Shown here piece after piece: positions 54,368 to 64,000 of a DNA stretch of 64,000 bases. The position numbers were made by a program, and so were the translations under genes. The notes beneath the pieces were generated by a model, which saw nothing but the letters and a program-made list of their open reading frames with translations, did not search any database and was not told the DNA's origin. Source of the DNA: Erodium maritimum (taxonomy: Eukaryota > Streptophyta > Magnoliopsida > Geraniales > Geraniaceae); assembly GCA_963921825.1 (NCBI GenBank), contig OY997596.1, positions 61,330,754-61,394,753 of the forward strand, read 5' to 3'. Position 1 is the stretch's first letter. The number at the start of each line of letters is the position of its first letter.

Positions 54368-54964
54368 ATGTCTCGAGCTATGTTGGTGAAGTTTTTCGGG
54401 TCGATCTCGCCGATTTCAAACGACGCCGCATCCAATTTGGACGAGGCCAAGAACCAAGCTGAATCAATCCGAAACCAATACCGATCAGGAGCTGATCTCC
54501 AAGGTTTAGAGGAGGAGCTGAACACACTAGCCTTAAAAGCCGCCATTGCAATGGCGCGCATTAAGATTGTAAGAGAGAAACTCCCATCAGCTTACCAGAT
54601 CGTCTACAATGCCAACAGACTCTCCGAGACAATTGAGGATCCAGACGGGAGGGTCGAGCGGTTGAGGCAGCGAACAGAGCTGCCAATCTGTGAACTCCTC
54701 AGCCGCGAAGAGCTGGGAGCTGTTCGGTCGCGGGTTATGAGAGAGCAGATCATGGATTCGTTCTACACCCCTGAGGAGCTGCAGGTCAGGGAGGTGAAGA
54801 GGATCTTCGAAGGCACTGACATTGAGAGGTCCATGACAGGTGCTTATCATAGGCTCGCAGAGCTCTGGATGAAGGCGGAGGAGGTCATCTCTTGCTCATA
54901 TCGTATCAGGGACTGTTTGGGGAAGGTAGCTGCTGTGCAGCTCCTCGGGACTCTGGTTGGATAA
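54368..54964 (+). CDS. Unrecognised intronless helical protein, 198 aa
   Basis: A single ATG-to-TAA frame with normal codon use, the only long clean intronless frame in the window. It is predicted mostly alpha-helical and charged: NLDEAKNQAESIRNQY, LEEELNTLALKAAIAMARIK, then REELGAVRSRVMREQIMDSF, EVKRIFEGTDIERSM and YHRLAELWMKAEEVIS. No membrane segment, signal peptide or Cys motif. The first 13 residues (MSRAMLVKFFGSI) could be a weak targeting sequence. I do not recognise a family. The lack of introns, next to a LINE, would fit a retrocopy, but I see no poly-A tract at its end. A GCCCAAGCCCA-rich stretch (54183-54230) lies 140 bp upstream and may be promoter. Confidence 0.65.
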   Translation: MSRAMLVKFFGSISPISNDAASNLDEAKNQAESIRNQYRSGADLQGLEEELNTLALKAAIAMARIKIVREKLPSAYQIVYNANRLSETIEDPDGRVERLRQRTELPICELLSREELGAVRSRVMREQIMDSFYTPEELQVREVKRIFEGTDIERSMTGAYHRLAELWMKAEEVISCSYRIRDCLGKVAAVQLLGTLVG

Positions 54965-55089
54965 TCTGGTGACGGTCGCTACCAGTGTAGCTGATGAGGC
55001 TGCAACAACATGTCAGGTGGTTATGGATGCTCTATCAGTACCAGAAGCTTGAGTTTTATCTGTCGTTGTAGCAATCTCTTCCTCAAATT

Positions 55090-55720
55090 GGCTCTTCTTA
55101 GCTCTCTGTTCAACTTTGCTTCCTTTAGCTTCACTGCAATTTCTTTACTACTTCTCTGTTCAGCTTTCCTATATGCAATTTATAGATACTATACATATTG
55201 GGATTGGTGAGAAACAAGACTATTAACTAAATTCATGGACAAAACATAAGGTAGTTTTTTGCACATGACAATACATGAGAGTAACTTTTGGCAATTAACC
55301 CTTTTTTCTTGCAAAAAAGTCCAAAGTATCCATGTAAAAGTGTACATAAAAGTTACATGAGGGTTAGAAACTGCAAAACGTATGCTTGAGTAACTTCGCT
55401 TCCGTTAGCTTCAATGCAATTTCTTTCCTAGTTTTCTGTTCAACTTTGCTTCTTATACACATGATGACATGATTAAATGCTTTTTGGGGTACATTCTTCC
55501 TATATGCAATTCATAGATACTATACATACCGGGATCGGTGAAAAAACAAGACTATTAACTAAACTCATGGACAAAACATAGGGTAGTTATTCGCATGAGA
55601 AGAATACATATGAGTAACTTTTGGTAATTAACCTTTTTTTGCTAAAATTCCTAAGTATCCATGCAAAAATGCATACATAAAAGTTACAAATTGCACAACA
55701 CGAATACACAAGGGTTACAA
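55090..55720. repeat. Tandem duplication of gene-downstream sequence, about 300-bp unit
   Basis: Unit 1 (about 55100-55380) and unit 2 (about 55390-55712) share GCTTCACTGCAATTTCTTT-like start, TATAGATACTATACATA, AACAAGACTATTAACTAAA, TCATGGACAAAACATA and GAGTAACTTTTGG. Unit 2 has a 55-bp insertion. They lie just downstream of the 198-residue gene. Confidence 0.8.
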
Positions 55721-56020
55721 ATTGCAAAATATAGCGCGTTTTGCAAATACCATTGATGAACTATTTTTTTTTGCAAATGACATGTTCAACCATTTTTTGT
55801 CCGCAAAATCACTAACTTGGTCATTTTTTTTGCAAAAGTGTATACATAAGGGTTACAAATTACAAAACACGTATATGCAAAGGGCAAAACTACTATTTCC
55901 AAGAGATTTGTAATCACATAGCTGTCATATGACTAATTTCCGTAAAAGATAATAGATTGTCATTTGCAAAAACAGTAGTTTGAGCCGATAGTGTTTAGTT
56001 CACCACAATTTTTACAATTA
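55720..56020. mobile_element. Decayed family 4 MITE sequence
   Basis: TTTGCAAATACCATTGATGA, CATAAGGGTTACAAATTAC and GTCATATGACTAATTTCCGT match the 43825-type element. The ends are not clear. Confidence 0.45.
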
Positions 56021-56589
56021 ACTCTAAAGAAATCTGTAACCAGTATACATGTAAGATCTTATCTCATGTAGCGATCCTCCATTGACGACCCACAAAGCTT
56101 TTTGAACTGATGATTGTAACAAGGTCCCCTGATAGTTGCGGCTCTGCACATATAATCTGTATACTAAAAGATGAACAAATTGATAGGAGAGCGAGAGAGG
56201 TAGTGTGAAACAGCGCCAAGATTATGATATTCCTTTACAAAAAATCCAATGTATGTACATGTCGGACGAGATCTTTGATAACTTTCTCATCTATTTGGAA
56301 CGAATGCAATCGAAAAAACGAACTAAACAAGAAATGTAAGCCTATAAATGGAGTTATCCATTGCTAAAATCCTTCTAACCATACCTTCTAGCTGATCTAT
56401 CTAGAAAGAGGAGAGGACACCTAAAACACTTCCCTTGTTTTCTTATGTGAGAAGGAAGTGGAAAGAAAAAAAGAAATAATTTCCTCAAGGCTGCACAAAA
56501 ATTTACATCGTGACAAAGAATGTGATCGGGGTAGCTTCGCTAACACACCATCGACGACATTTGATTCTCAAGAAACGCTGTATAGTAAG

Positions 56590-56742
56590 GGGTTATCAGT
56601 AACACACTGTTATTCATCAAAAACAAACCCACTGATAAGGTGACAGTGTGTTCATGATAAAACTATCGCCTATTCAGTGTGAATCCGTGGGTTTTTGATG
56701 AATAATGAAATGTGATAGTGAGTTATTGGTAACCCTTCATCT
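56590..56742. repeat. 150-bp inverted repeat
   Basis: GGGGTTATCAGTAACACACT at 56589 and, inward from 56740, GGGTTACCAATAACTCACTA continue into ATTCATCAAAAAC in both arms. A small fold-back element close to the 3' end of the RING gene. Confidence 0.7.
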
Positions 56743-56803
56743 ATAGGGGTTTCTGAAACTCGAAGGTCGTCGAGGGGGTTAAATAACGTTTTCCCAATAT
56801 GAT

Positions 56804-59800
56804 TTAGAACAACTGGAAGAAGAGACTGGTAGATCCGTCAGCAAATGATTGCAGGTCTGTGGGTTTAACCACAGCTCTGCAAAGAGGACAAGTTCTTTCA
56901 CTCTCCAACCTGAAAAAAAAAAGAGTCAGCCTTGTGTTGGTCAAAAGAGGAAGGTAACAAATACACTTTAGTTACTGATCATGGCAGGTATAAATTTTCT
57001 TAAGTTCCGGTAGGCCTCACAAGCTTGCAAGTCCCAATTATTTGAACCATGCATCGGATATGAAATTTTCGTACTGAATACTAATAAAATACAGGAAGAA
57101 TGAACTGACCATTCTGAAACACAATCCTCACAGAATATGTGTTTGCAGCCCAGCAGAATTGGGGTATGCATCTTTTCCTGGCAAATAGCACAAAGATCTC
57201 CCATGGCATTTACCTGTATTGATGAAATCACAGCATAAAATTGCATATATTGATTACACTATAAACTAATCATAATTATATTTAGGGAAAACCCCAATAA
57301 CGCACCCTCTCTCGACCTTTAGTAAGCCAAACTAACTGGGGTGACCTTTTCTCACAAAAACACACGACCACCTTTCATTTAGTCACACAAAACAATGGTT
57401 TCCGTTAAATCGTTATGACGCCATCAATTTTTGTAAAAACTAACCTTCACCTTTGTTTTTAGGGGGGTTGTTTTTGAGAAAAACTGTGCAAAAGTGAAGG
57501 TTAGTTTTTGCAAAAACTGACGGTGTCATAACAATTCAACGAAAACCGTTGTTTTGTGTGAATAAATGAAAGGTGACTGTGTTTTTGTGAAAAAAAAGGT
57601 CATCATAGCTAGTTTGTCTTATTAAAGGTAAAAAGAGGGTGTGTTAGGTTTATTATCAACTTGCATGCTTTATCATAGATAAAATTGAAAAGTGATTTAA
57701 ATGTATATTGATGGCAAAGCTATCAATGCAGGTTGATGGATCTAAGTGCCTAGCTCCTGAACCTTTGTATAAATTGTACATAATGACAATCTTCAATGAT
57801 CTAGAAATTGTGCAAAATATATGTGGTATATAGATGTCATTACATAGCAATATAGCTTCAAATCTTGTGTGTGCTAAAAGAGAGTAATGTCTCACTTTCC
57901 CTACCAAGGTATGCAGCTGATAGCTTATCTAAGTATAGAACATATTTCCAAAGAGACCAAATACCTGTTCTGATGTTGCATGAGACCCATAATGACTGTC
58001 CTTCTGTGACAATGCTTTTAAGGCGGCATAGAAAGTTTGAACCTACAGAGAAATTAAGAATGTTAAAGATAGCGAAGTAAGGCATCATTTTCTGGAGTAA
58101 ATTTAAATTCCCAATTCAGAAACAGCAAAAAATAGTTGCAGGGAATAAACCATACCTTCTCAACTACGAATGTCAGTTTGAAGGTTAAGTATAACCCCGT
58201 AATCAGTGAAGAAAACAGGATCCCGTGTTCATTGCCCACAAAATAACGGTACCAGATAGATGTTGGTAACAAGACGCAGTATAACAGTATTGCATACTCA
58301 ACAAGAGTTAGCATTTGGCCCTTCAGAATCAGATATCAAATGTCAGAAAACCCCATCAAACTACAAGAGAGATTGTGCTGGCCTATTGAAGGCAATGTGT
58401 TACCTGTCGGCGGGAATTATGCCCTCTTCCATTCTTGTAATACATCAGCAGCATACTCTTGAAAATCATTGCCACTTGCCGCACCATTGTATCTGAACAA
58501 AACAGAAACATGATAAATAATCCCCAACAGATTAAAATTCCTAAATATATTTGAAGAGAACGATGAACATGATGGAGAGTATGTAGATGATAATTAACTT
58601 ATATGACATGACGGAAATTACAAAATGCAGATTGAACATAAGAGAAAAAGATATCAGTATGGCAATCGCATAATACTTTATAAAATTACTCATTTATATG
58701 GATCCATACTGAATCAACAAAAGGGGTCCTAAACTTGCCAAATTGTTGGCAGAACATGGCCTTAATAAGGAGCACACAACAAGAAGCCCATGATATATAC
58801 ACATTGGTCATCCCACTTGACCCAAGAGACTAATCTATCAAGTCATGGGTCCAAGGTGTATATGAACTCTTATTTTACTCTTTAACTATTCTATGTTGGA
58901 CTCTTGACTCACATGCGGACATACTTAACAATATCCCTTCACATTGAGTCTCGTCGCATTGGGTTGCTCGCATTCCTAAACCCACCTTTTACACGTTCTT
59001 ACTCAATCCTTCATGGGCCCACTTCATCCTATCTAGGCTTACCCTCTCATGAGAAGCAGCGATCATGGTTTCAAGTGTTCTCAGCTTAAGAGTTTTTACC
59101 CTAGGGAGTCATCAGAATCAAGAATATCATTGTTGGGGAGAATCGGACCTTAATAAGAAGGAGAACACAACAAGAAAGTCCGTGATATACATATTGGACA
59201 CCCCACTTGATCCAAAAGACAAGTCTATCAAGTCATGAGTCCAAGATGTATATTAACGCTTTTTTACACTTCAACAATTCGAGGTGAAACCCCGGTCTCA
59301 CATGTGGGCACACCTAATACTAGATTAATTGTGGTTTAACAAAAGGGTCTATAAGCAAAGAAAAAGACCTCTACATCCAGTCCCTACCAAACATTTACAA
59401 CACACTATAACAGTTATATTAGAGGGATTAGTAATACAACTAGTGGTGTAGAAATCATACCATTTACCATGACAACAAACACAGCATGCCAAAATTGTGG
59501 TACTTCTTTAGGCGGAATCATAACCAATGGGTATAATAAATCATCATTCTGATACCAACAGTAAACTCCAACCACATGAAGAATCAAAACGATGGAAATG
59601 ATGATGAGAACAGAAATTTTCCTGTCTCCCTGCAGCAACCCATAAACCATTAAACTTCTATGGGTTTCTTCTTCCCCTCTAGGATGGTTTCAAAACAGAT
59701 ATGAAGAACAGAACATAGAACAAAACAAAGCACCTTTAGAGCTGTCTGTTTCTGAAGAACACTGTCACACTTGAACATCACAGCTACAATCCAAATTGTG

Positions 59801-60636
59801 AGAGAGAACCCTAAAAATCAACAAACAAACAAACAAAAAACAATTCTCAGTGTGTCAGTAACTAAAACACTACACACGAATCAATTGAAAATCCAATTAG
59901 TGAAATTCCTCTTGTCAATTGAAAAAACAATTCTCAGTGACAGTAACTAAAACACTATCATATGGCTCAATTGAAGATCCAATTAATGAAATTCCTCTTT
60001 TCAATTGAAATTATGTGCCAAGATCATCAAACACCTACAATCACATAATGATCTGAAGAACAAGTACGAAGGATAGAGATTACGAAAGTTCGAAGTACCT
60101 TGTAAATGCTCACGAATGAAGACGAGAAGCAAGAGGAACGAAAACGGAAGGACATGCTCGAGCCATTTCGCAAGCTGCTGAAGGTCGTGCCTCTGGTGAG
60201 AGGAAGACGAAGAAGAAGCTTCCGAAGCTTCCAAATCACTCCCAGCCTCCGCATCAATCCCGATCCCAAACCCCGAATTAACAGCCGGAGCAGAGACAGT
60301 ACCAGACTCGCCACCGTCAACACCACCGTCGCCGTCGGAGTCGATCCGAATCGAAACCTCCCCTCCGCCTCCCTCCCCGGCAGCTCCGCCAGTAGACGGA
60401 GACTGAGAGCCATTCACCAACACATCCTCCTCCGGCTCCTGCGCCGACCTGTATCCGCCGTGACGGCGGCTGGACCTCGCGCTCGAGTCCATCAGAAGAC
60501 CGGAATACTCCAGAAACGCCGGAATCGGAGACTGAAAGAAGCTCAGGAAAGAGAACCTCATAGCCGCCATAGTCACAATACAGAATCGCTCGAGCTCGCG
60601 AAGAGACGACAGAGACGGTGTCGTTTCGTTCCCCAT
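56804..60636 (-). CDS. RING-finger transmembrane E3 ligase (RNFT1/2-like), 441 aa
   Basis: Eight exons: 60636-60099, 59810-59734, 59629-59461, 58492-58404, 58320-58156, 58042-57965, 57213-57110, 56909-56804. These give 1,326 nt, 441 residues, in frame. An acidic Gly/Ser-rich N-terminal region is followed by about five or six membrane segments ([72 protein letters not shown]). A C-terminal C3HC4 RING follows: [22 protein letters not shown] and CPLC. This is the RNFT layout. Mammalian RNFT1/2 act in ER-associated degradation and ER location is inferred here. The start may be 60636, or the Met at 60492 ([11 protein letters not shown]), which would give a shorter, more usual N-terminus. Intron 6 carries a fold-back element and intron 3 an LTR-type fossil. 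Confidence 0.9.
57285..57650. mobile_element. Fold-back MITE in RNFT intron 6
   Basis: The arms AACAATGGTTTCCGTTAAAT, AACTAACCTTCACCTTTG and their inverted partners (AACGAAAACCGTTGTTTTG, GTGAAGGTTAGTTTTTGC) meet near 57470. The ends ACGCACCCTCT / AGAGGGTGTGT are also inverted. Confidence 0.8.
58750..59330. mobile_element. Small LTR-type fossil (TRIM-like), RNFT intron 3
   Basis: Direct repeats of about 185 bp (58750-58935 and 59147-59328) share CTTAATAAGGAG-like start, ACACAACAAGAA, CCCACTTGA, TCTATCAAGTCATG and an end TCTCACATG(T/C)GG. They flank about 210 bp without coding capacity. Size and the CTCACATG LTR phrase suggest a TRIM. The copies are clearly diverged, so the insertion is old. 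Confidence 0.5.
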
Positions 60637-61064
60637 TCTCAGCTCTCTCTATGAAGGCTTTGATATTGAGTGGGTTTTGGAGAAAGAAACGGTCTCCTCC
60701 GCCTCCGTCAACGACAACGACCTCTTCACTCTCCAACCCTTTTTTTCGTAATTTAAATAAATTTAAAATATCTTTTATTACACGTGCCGTAATCTGATTC
60801 GGCGGAATTAAATAATTAAGACAAAATTATTAAATTTGTTCGTTATGAAATAGTTTAATACATAACTGAATTAATACGCTCTCCATTTATAACGGTAGGT
60901 TGGTTTAAAGGGGAGACATTTCAGTTACTTAAGTTACAAGTTTTAATTCGGGTTTTAGTTAGAGATTCATTTGATGTGTGTAAAATAAGTTCAATAACTA
61001 AAATAATTGTCATGTAATTTTTTTGTTTATTTATAAGTAGACAAATTGATAAAAAAAAAAATTA

Positions 61065-61362
61065 GGTTAAGTATCGAAACTTACTCTTAAGTATTGGTCA
61101 CGAACACTACACTACCCACGTTTTCAAAATGAACACTACACTACCTTAAGTATTGGTCACACGATTTTGTTAGTAAAAATGGACGGAATTTTCCATTCTG
61201 TTAATCATATGACCTCAAGTGTCATATAATGGATGGTAAAATGACGTGTTTTTGCCGTTAAGTATTTGACCTCTATACATTTTATAAGGAACAATAACGA
61301 AGGTACAATACCTTATAAAATGTGTAGAGGTCATATAATTAAGGGGATCCTACCATTTATCA
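61065..61362. mobile_element. Fold-back family 2, truncated copy
   Basis: It matches the element at 10287 over the left arm and centre (ACTTACTCTTAAGTATTGGT, ATGACCTCAAGTGTCATATAA, TACATTTTATAAGGAACAAT). The right arm stops after about 60 bp. Confidence 0.75.
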
Positions 61363-61379
61363 AGTAGGGGTGGAGCATT

Positions 61380-62000
61380 GTTGTACTAATTAAACCTTCG
61401 AGGATCTAGCTAACTTCGTTTTTTCTAGGATGAACAGTCAGGGCTCTTGAAACGTGGGAATGCTGGCTCCCGAGAGACTAAGAGAGAATTTAGTTGATAT
61501 TTGGTGGAATTTCTGGCACCTAAAAACCAGTGAGAAGGTGGTACCTACAAACCACTCATTAGTCCCAATGATATTTATTGAAAGAGACAAGGGTGTTTAC
61601 TATCCCCCATAGATCTAGATAGGTGGGAGAATTACGTATGCAGGAGGGGCTCTCACCCGCTCCAGTTCCCTCCTCCTTTGGTCATAAAAAGGCTTATGTG
61701 ACAGCGTGTGTCCTCTCTGGTAAGGAAAGAGGTACAATGCCACGCGCATGTCTGACGGAATGTGCTCGTTCTTGCTCAATTGGGTCGTCATTCTTCTCCA
61801 CCAGCTCTTGATCAACGGGGGCTTGTTGGGCATGCTGCCCCGTTCCCTGTACCAACCCTGAAGGCTTGTTGGTCTGCTCGACGGGAGAGACCCTCTCGCT
61901 CTCCTCGACTTAGGCCCGAACAATCCCTATCACTCCTTCGGGGCATCAACTACCCCCAGGTAAAACCAATTTTTGTGATACAAACTAAGAACTCATCTAG
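61380..62000. other. GC-richer unclassified insertion
   Basis: The segment has a higher GC content and long frames on both strands (61615-61923 minus, 61623-61811 plus) without any domain I know. Phrases such as GCTGGCTCCCGAGAG and TAGGCCCGAACAATCCCTAT suggest an old repeat body. Not assigned. Confidence 0.35.
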
Positions 62001-62373
62001 ACATTTGAATCAATAAATCCAACTATTGGAATTCATTTCCAATTTACACCATAAAAAATAATTTTTATTCTATATGTACATATACAGACAATAAGCAATA
62101 GACTTGACATAATATTTCACTAGAACACACTCATATAATACTACCAAAGCTTCTTAAAGTCCCTCTACAGATCAACTTCTCCCCAAAAAGAAACAAAACC
62201 AGAACCAACTCTCTTGCTTACATGTCCTATTTTTCACACGACGAACGAGTTTCTAATTTACAGAAGAGGCGATACCCCGCTCGATGACATCATTAAGAAC
62301 CTTCTGGGAGAAGAGTTCTTCGGTCGAATCAATGTTTGACCATGATCTTCTTCAATCTTGCTTGTGTTTGGCT

Positions 62374-63959
62374 TCATATCACCATGCCATCTTGTATTGT
62401 CCCATTCTCCATCACAATGGTGAGTCCCGACCGGATGTAGAATCCTTCATCGGGCCTTTCAGCTTCTTGGACACCCTGCAAAGCCGTTAAAATAGCGCAC
62501 AAGAACGGTTATAAAGTAGAGATAATCTTATAAGAGTACACTGAACTTGTTATGTTTCTCATATAACTATACTGGCTAGTAAAAATTCACAGTATACTGA
62601 GTTTTCAGAATTTCCCTTTTTGCTCTGTTTTGATAATAAATGACAAAAAAACTGCATTAGGAAAATTACTGTGACAATGACAATTTTGAAAATTTGCAAA
62701 CTGATGAAGGGTATTTTTGTCATTATTTACAAACTAGCGTGAAGGGAGAAAAGTGACGAGTTGAGTGTACTTTTGTGAGATTATCCTAATGAACTATGTA
62801 GTTTACTTCTCTCAATGCCTAAATGAGTTTTTTCGGATAAGAGTGGATCGACTTACATCTTTGTTCGAAATGACGACATCTTTCCCTATCTTCGCATTCT
62901 TGTCGATGATGCAGTTCCTGCGTGAAAACAAAACCCGACCACTATGTTAAGACGACAACGTTCTAGGAGTTCACCTTGAGTTCTAAAAACCCTGATATGC
63001 CCCGGAAAACTCGATCAAACTTAATCACTGAGTTCGATAAGGGGAAATCAGTCAAAACTCGGTCAAAGGTGAGTCGAACTTTGTCAACTTTTTACATACA
63101 CAATTCTAAACTATATGTTTAATCTATAATCGAAGATTTGTGCATAACAAAAACACGAAGAGAGATTAATGGTAGCAAGTCCAATTCACTTCTCAAATAC
63201 AACTCAATTTCACAGAGCATGAAGTAAAATGTGTTTGGATCTATCTTAACTTACTAATTCATAGTCTCGGTTCAGAGTTTACGTACTTGATTTTTGAGTT
63301 CTGACCAATCCCGATCGGGACCTTCCCCTCCGCCAACAAGGACGCGATCTCGGATTCGGTTTGGTAAAAGTCCGCACCCATCATGACCGTATCCTGAAAC
63401 GAAGAAACAATTCGGGTTATACAGTTATCATGCAATAAAATTTTTGTCAATACCTGATATCATATCTTACAGAACTATAGAATCAATGATGAATCTAAAA
63501 TCACCTTGATCTCGACACCATAATCTAATCGTGAACGCTCTCCCACTATCGAGTGCTCAATACTACATTCTCGCAAGAAACACCCGTGTGAAATTATAGC
63601 ATCGATGATCTACAAATACCAAACTGAACAATGAGGATCCAAGAAAACTAATCTTAGCCATTGGATTAAAATTTTAACGACTGAGATTAAAATCGACCAT
63701 TATACCTGACATTGATCGATTTTGCTAGGTGGAAGGAATCGAGGAGACGTAAATATCGGTGTCTTTGGGTCGTAAAACTCAAACTGTGGAAACTGAAGAA
63801 GCCAGTGATTGTTTCAGAATCAATAACTAGTTCACGTCACACCTAAGCACATATCGGGTTCTTTAGTGTAAAACTAACCTCTTCGGTGAGAGCCAAGTTG
63901 GCATCATAAAAAGATTTTATCGTTCCTATGTCCTCCCAATAGTCTCGGAATAAATATCC
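62374..63959 (-). CDS. ADP-glucose pyrophosphorylase large subunit, C-terminal exons
   Basis: Six exons in the window: 63959-63879, 63792-63706, 63609-63505, 63393-63287, 62917-62857, 62475-62374, giving 180 residues and the stop. The gene continues past the right edge. Signature phrases are [87 protein letters not shown] and [20 protein letters not shown]. They cover the end of the nucleotidyl-transferase domain and the left-handed beta-helix that binds small subunits and 3-PGA/Pi. The enzyme makes ADP-glucose for starch in plastids. The large subunit is mainly regulatory. Large rather than small subunit is indicated by [19 protein letters not shown] cannot tell the APL isoform. All borders are canonical. 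Confidence 0.93.
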
Positions 63960-64000
63960 CTGTCACGATCAGAAATATTCCAGACATAAAATAAGCATGT

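Noticed and set aside
60106-60654. 182-codon plus-strand frame
   Set aside because: It is antisense to RNFT exon 1, a GC-rich exon that keeps other frames open.

Overview
The window is nuclear DNA of a flowering plant, most likely a eudicot. Host genes have many short introns with GT..AG borders and T-rich acceptors, intergenic DNA is AT-rich, and plant-type genes are present: ADP-glucose pyrophosphorylase large subunit, ATG18, a DUF295 F-box protein and a GYP-repeat glycine-rich protein. I cannot name the species. I rebuilt exon models by hand from splice sites and reading frame. Every multi-exon model keeps frame from end to end.

Layout. 1-5.2 kb: a head-to-head pair of F-box/DUF295 genes. 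The left copy (minus strand, cut by the window edge) is open and the right copy (3059-3887) is broken. A PIF/Harbinger remnant lies between them. 5.3-11.2 kb: a seven-exon alpha/beta hydrolase (minus), with a stray duplicate of its last exon just downstream. 11.2-15.8 kb: repeats, including a MITE-like nest and two LINE-like 3' remnants. 15.9-17.6 kb: a two-exon glycine-rich protein gene. 17.9-19.6 kb: an inverted pair of very small LTR fossils (TRIM type) and an RNase H fragment. 19.7-34.4 kb: a 26-exon gene for a 2,104-residue protein with an N-terminal galactose-binding-like (XRCC1-N type) domain and a C-terminal charged coiled coil. Its promoter has five tandem 16-bp units of GGCCCA-type boxes. 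35.4-41.1 kb: an eight-exon WD40-like gene (minus) with a 246-bp tandem array in intron 1. 43.0-46.7 kb: a six-exon NADPH:quinone oxidoreductase-like gene (plus). 47.6-50.7 kb: ATG18 (minus). 52.4-54.1 kb: a decayed LINE ORF1. 54.4-55.0 kb: an intronless 198-residue protein that I do not recognise. 56.8-60.6 kb: an RNFT-type membrane RING E3 ligase (minus). 62.4-64 kb: the 3' half of an ADP-glucose pyrophosphorylase large-subunit gene (minus), running off the right edge.

The genes are ordinary single housekeeping loci and do not form a pathway or cluster. The striking feature is the density of short fold-back elements, at least 15 in introns and spacers. Many end in GGGATAATTG / CAATTATCCC, one is nested in another with an 8-bp target duplication, and several families recur. 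I saw no convincing new biological system. The best leads are the F-box inverted pair, the splice anomaly in the hydrolase gene, the promoter array of the large gene, the intron tandem array, and the MITE families.
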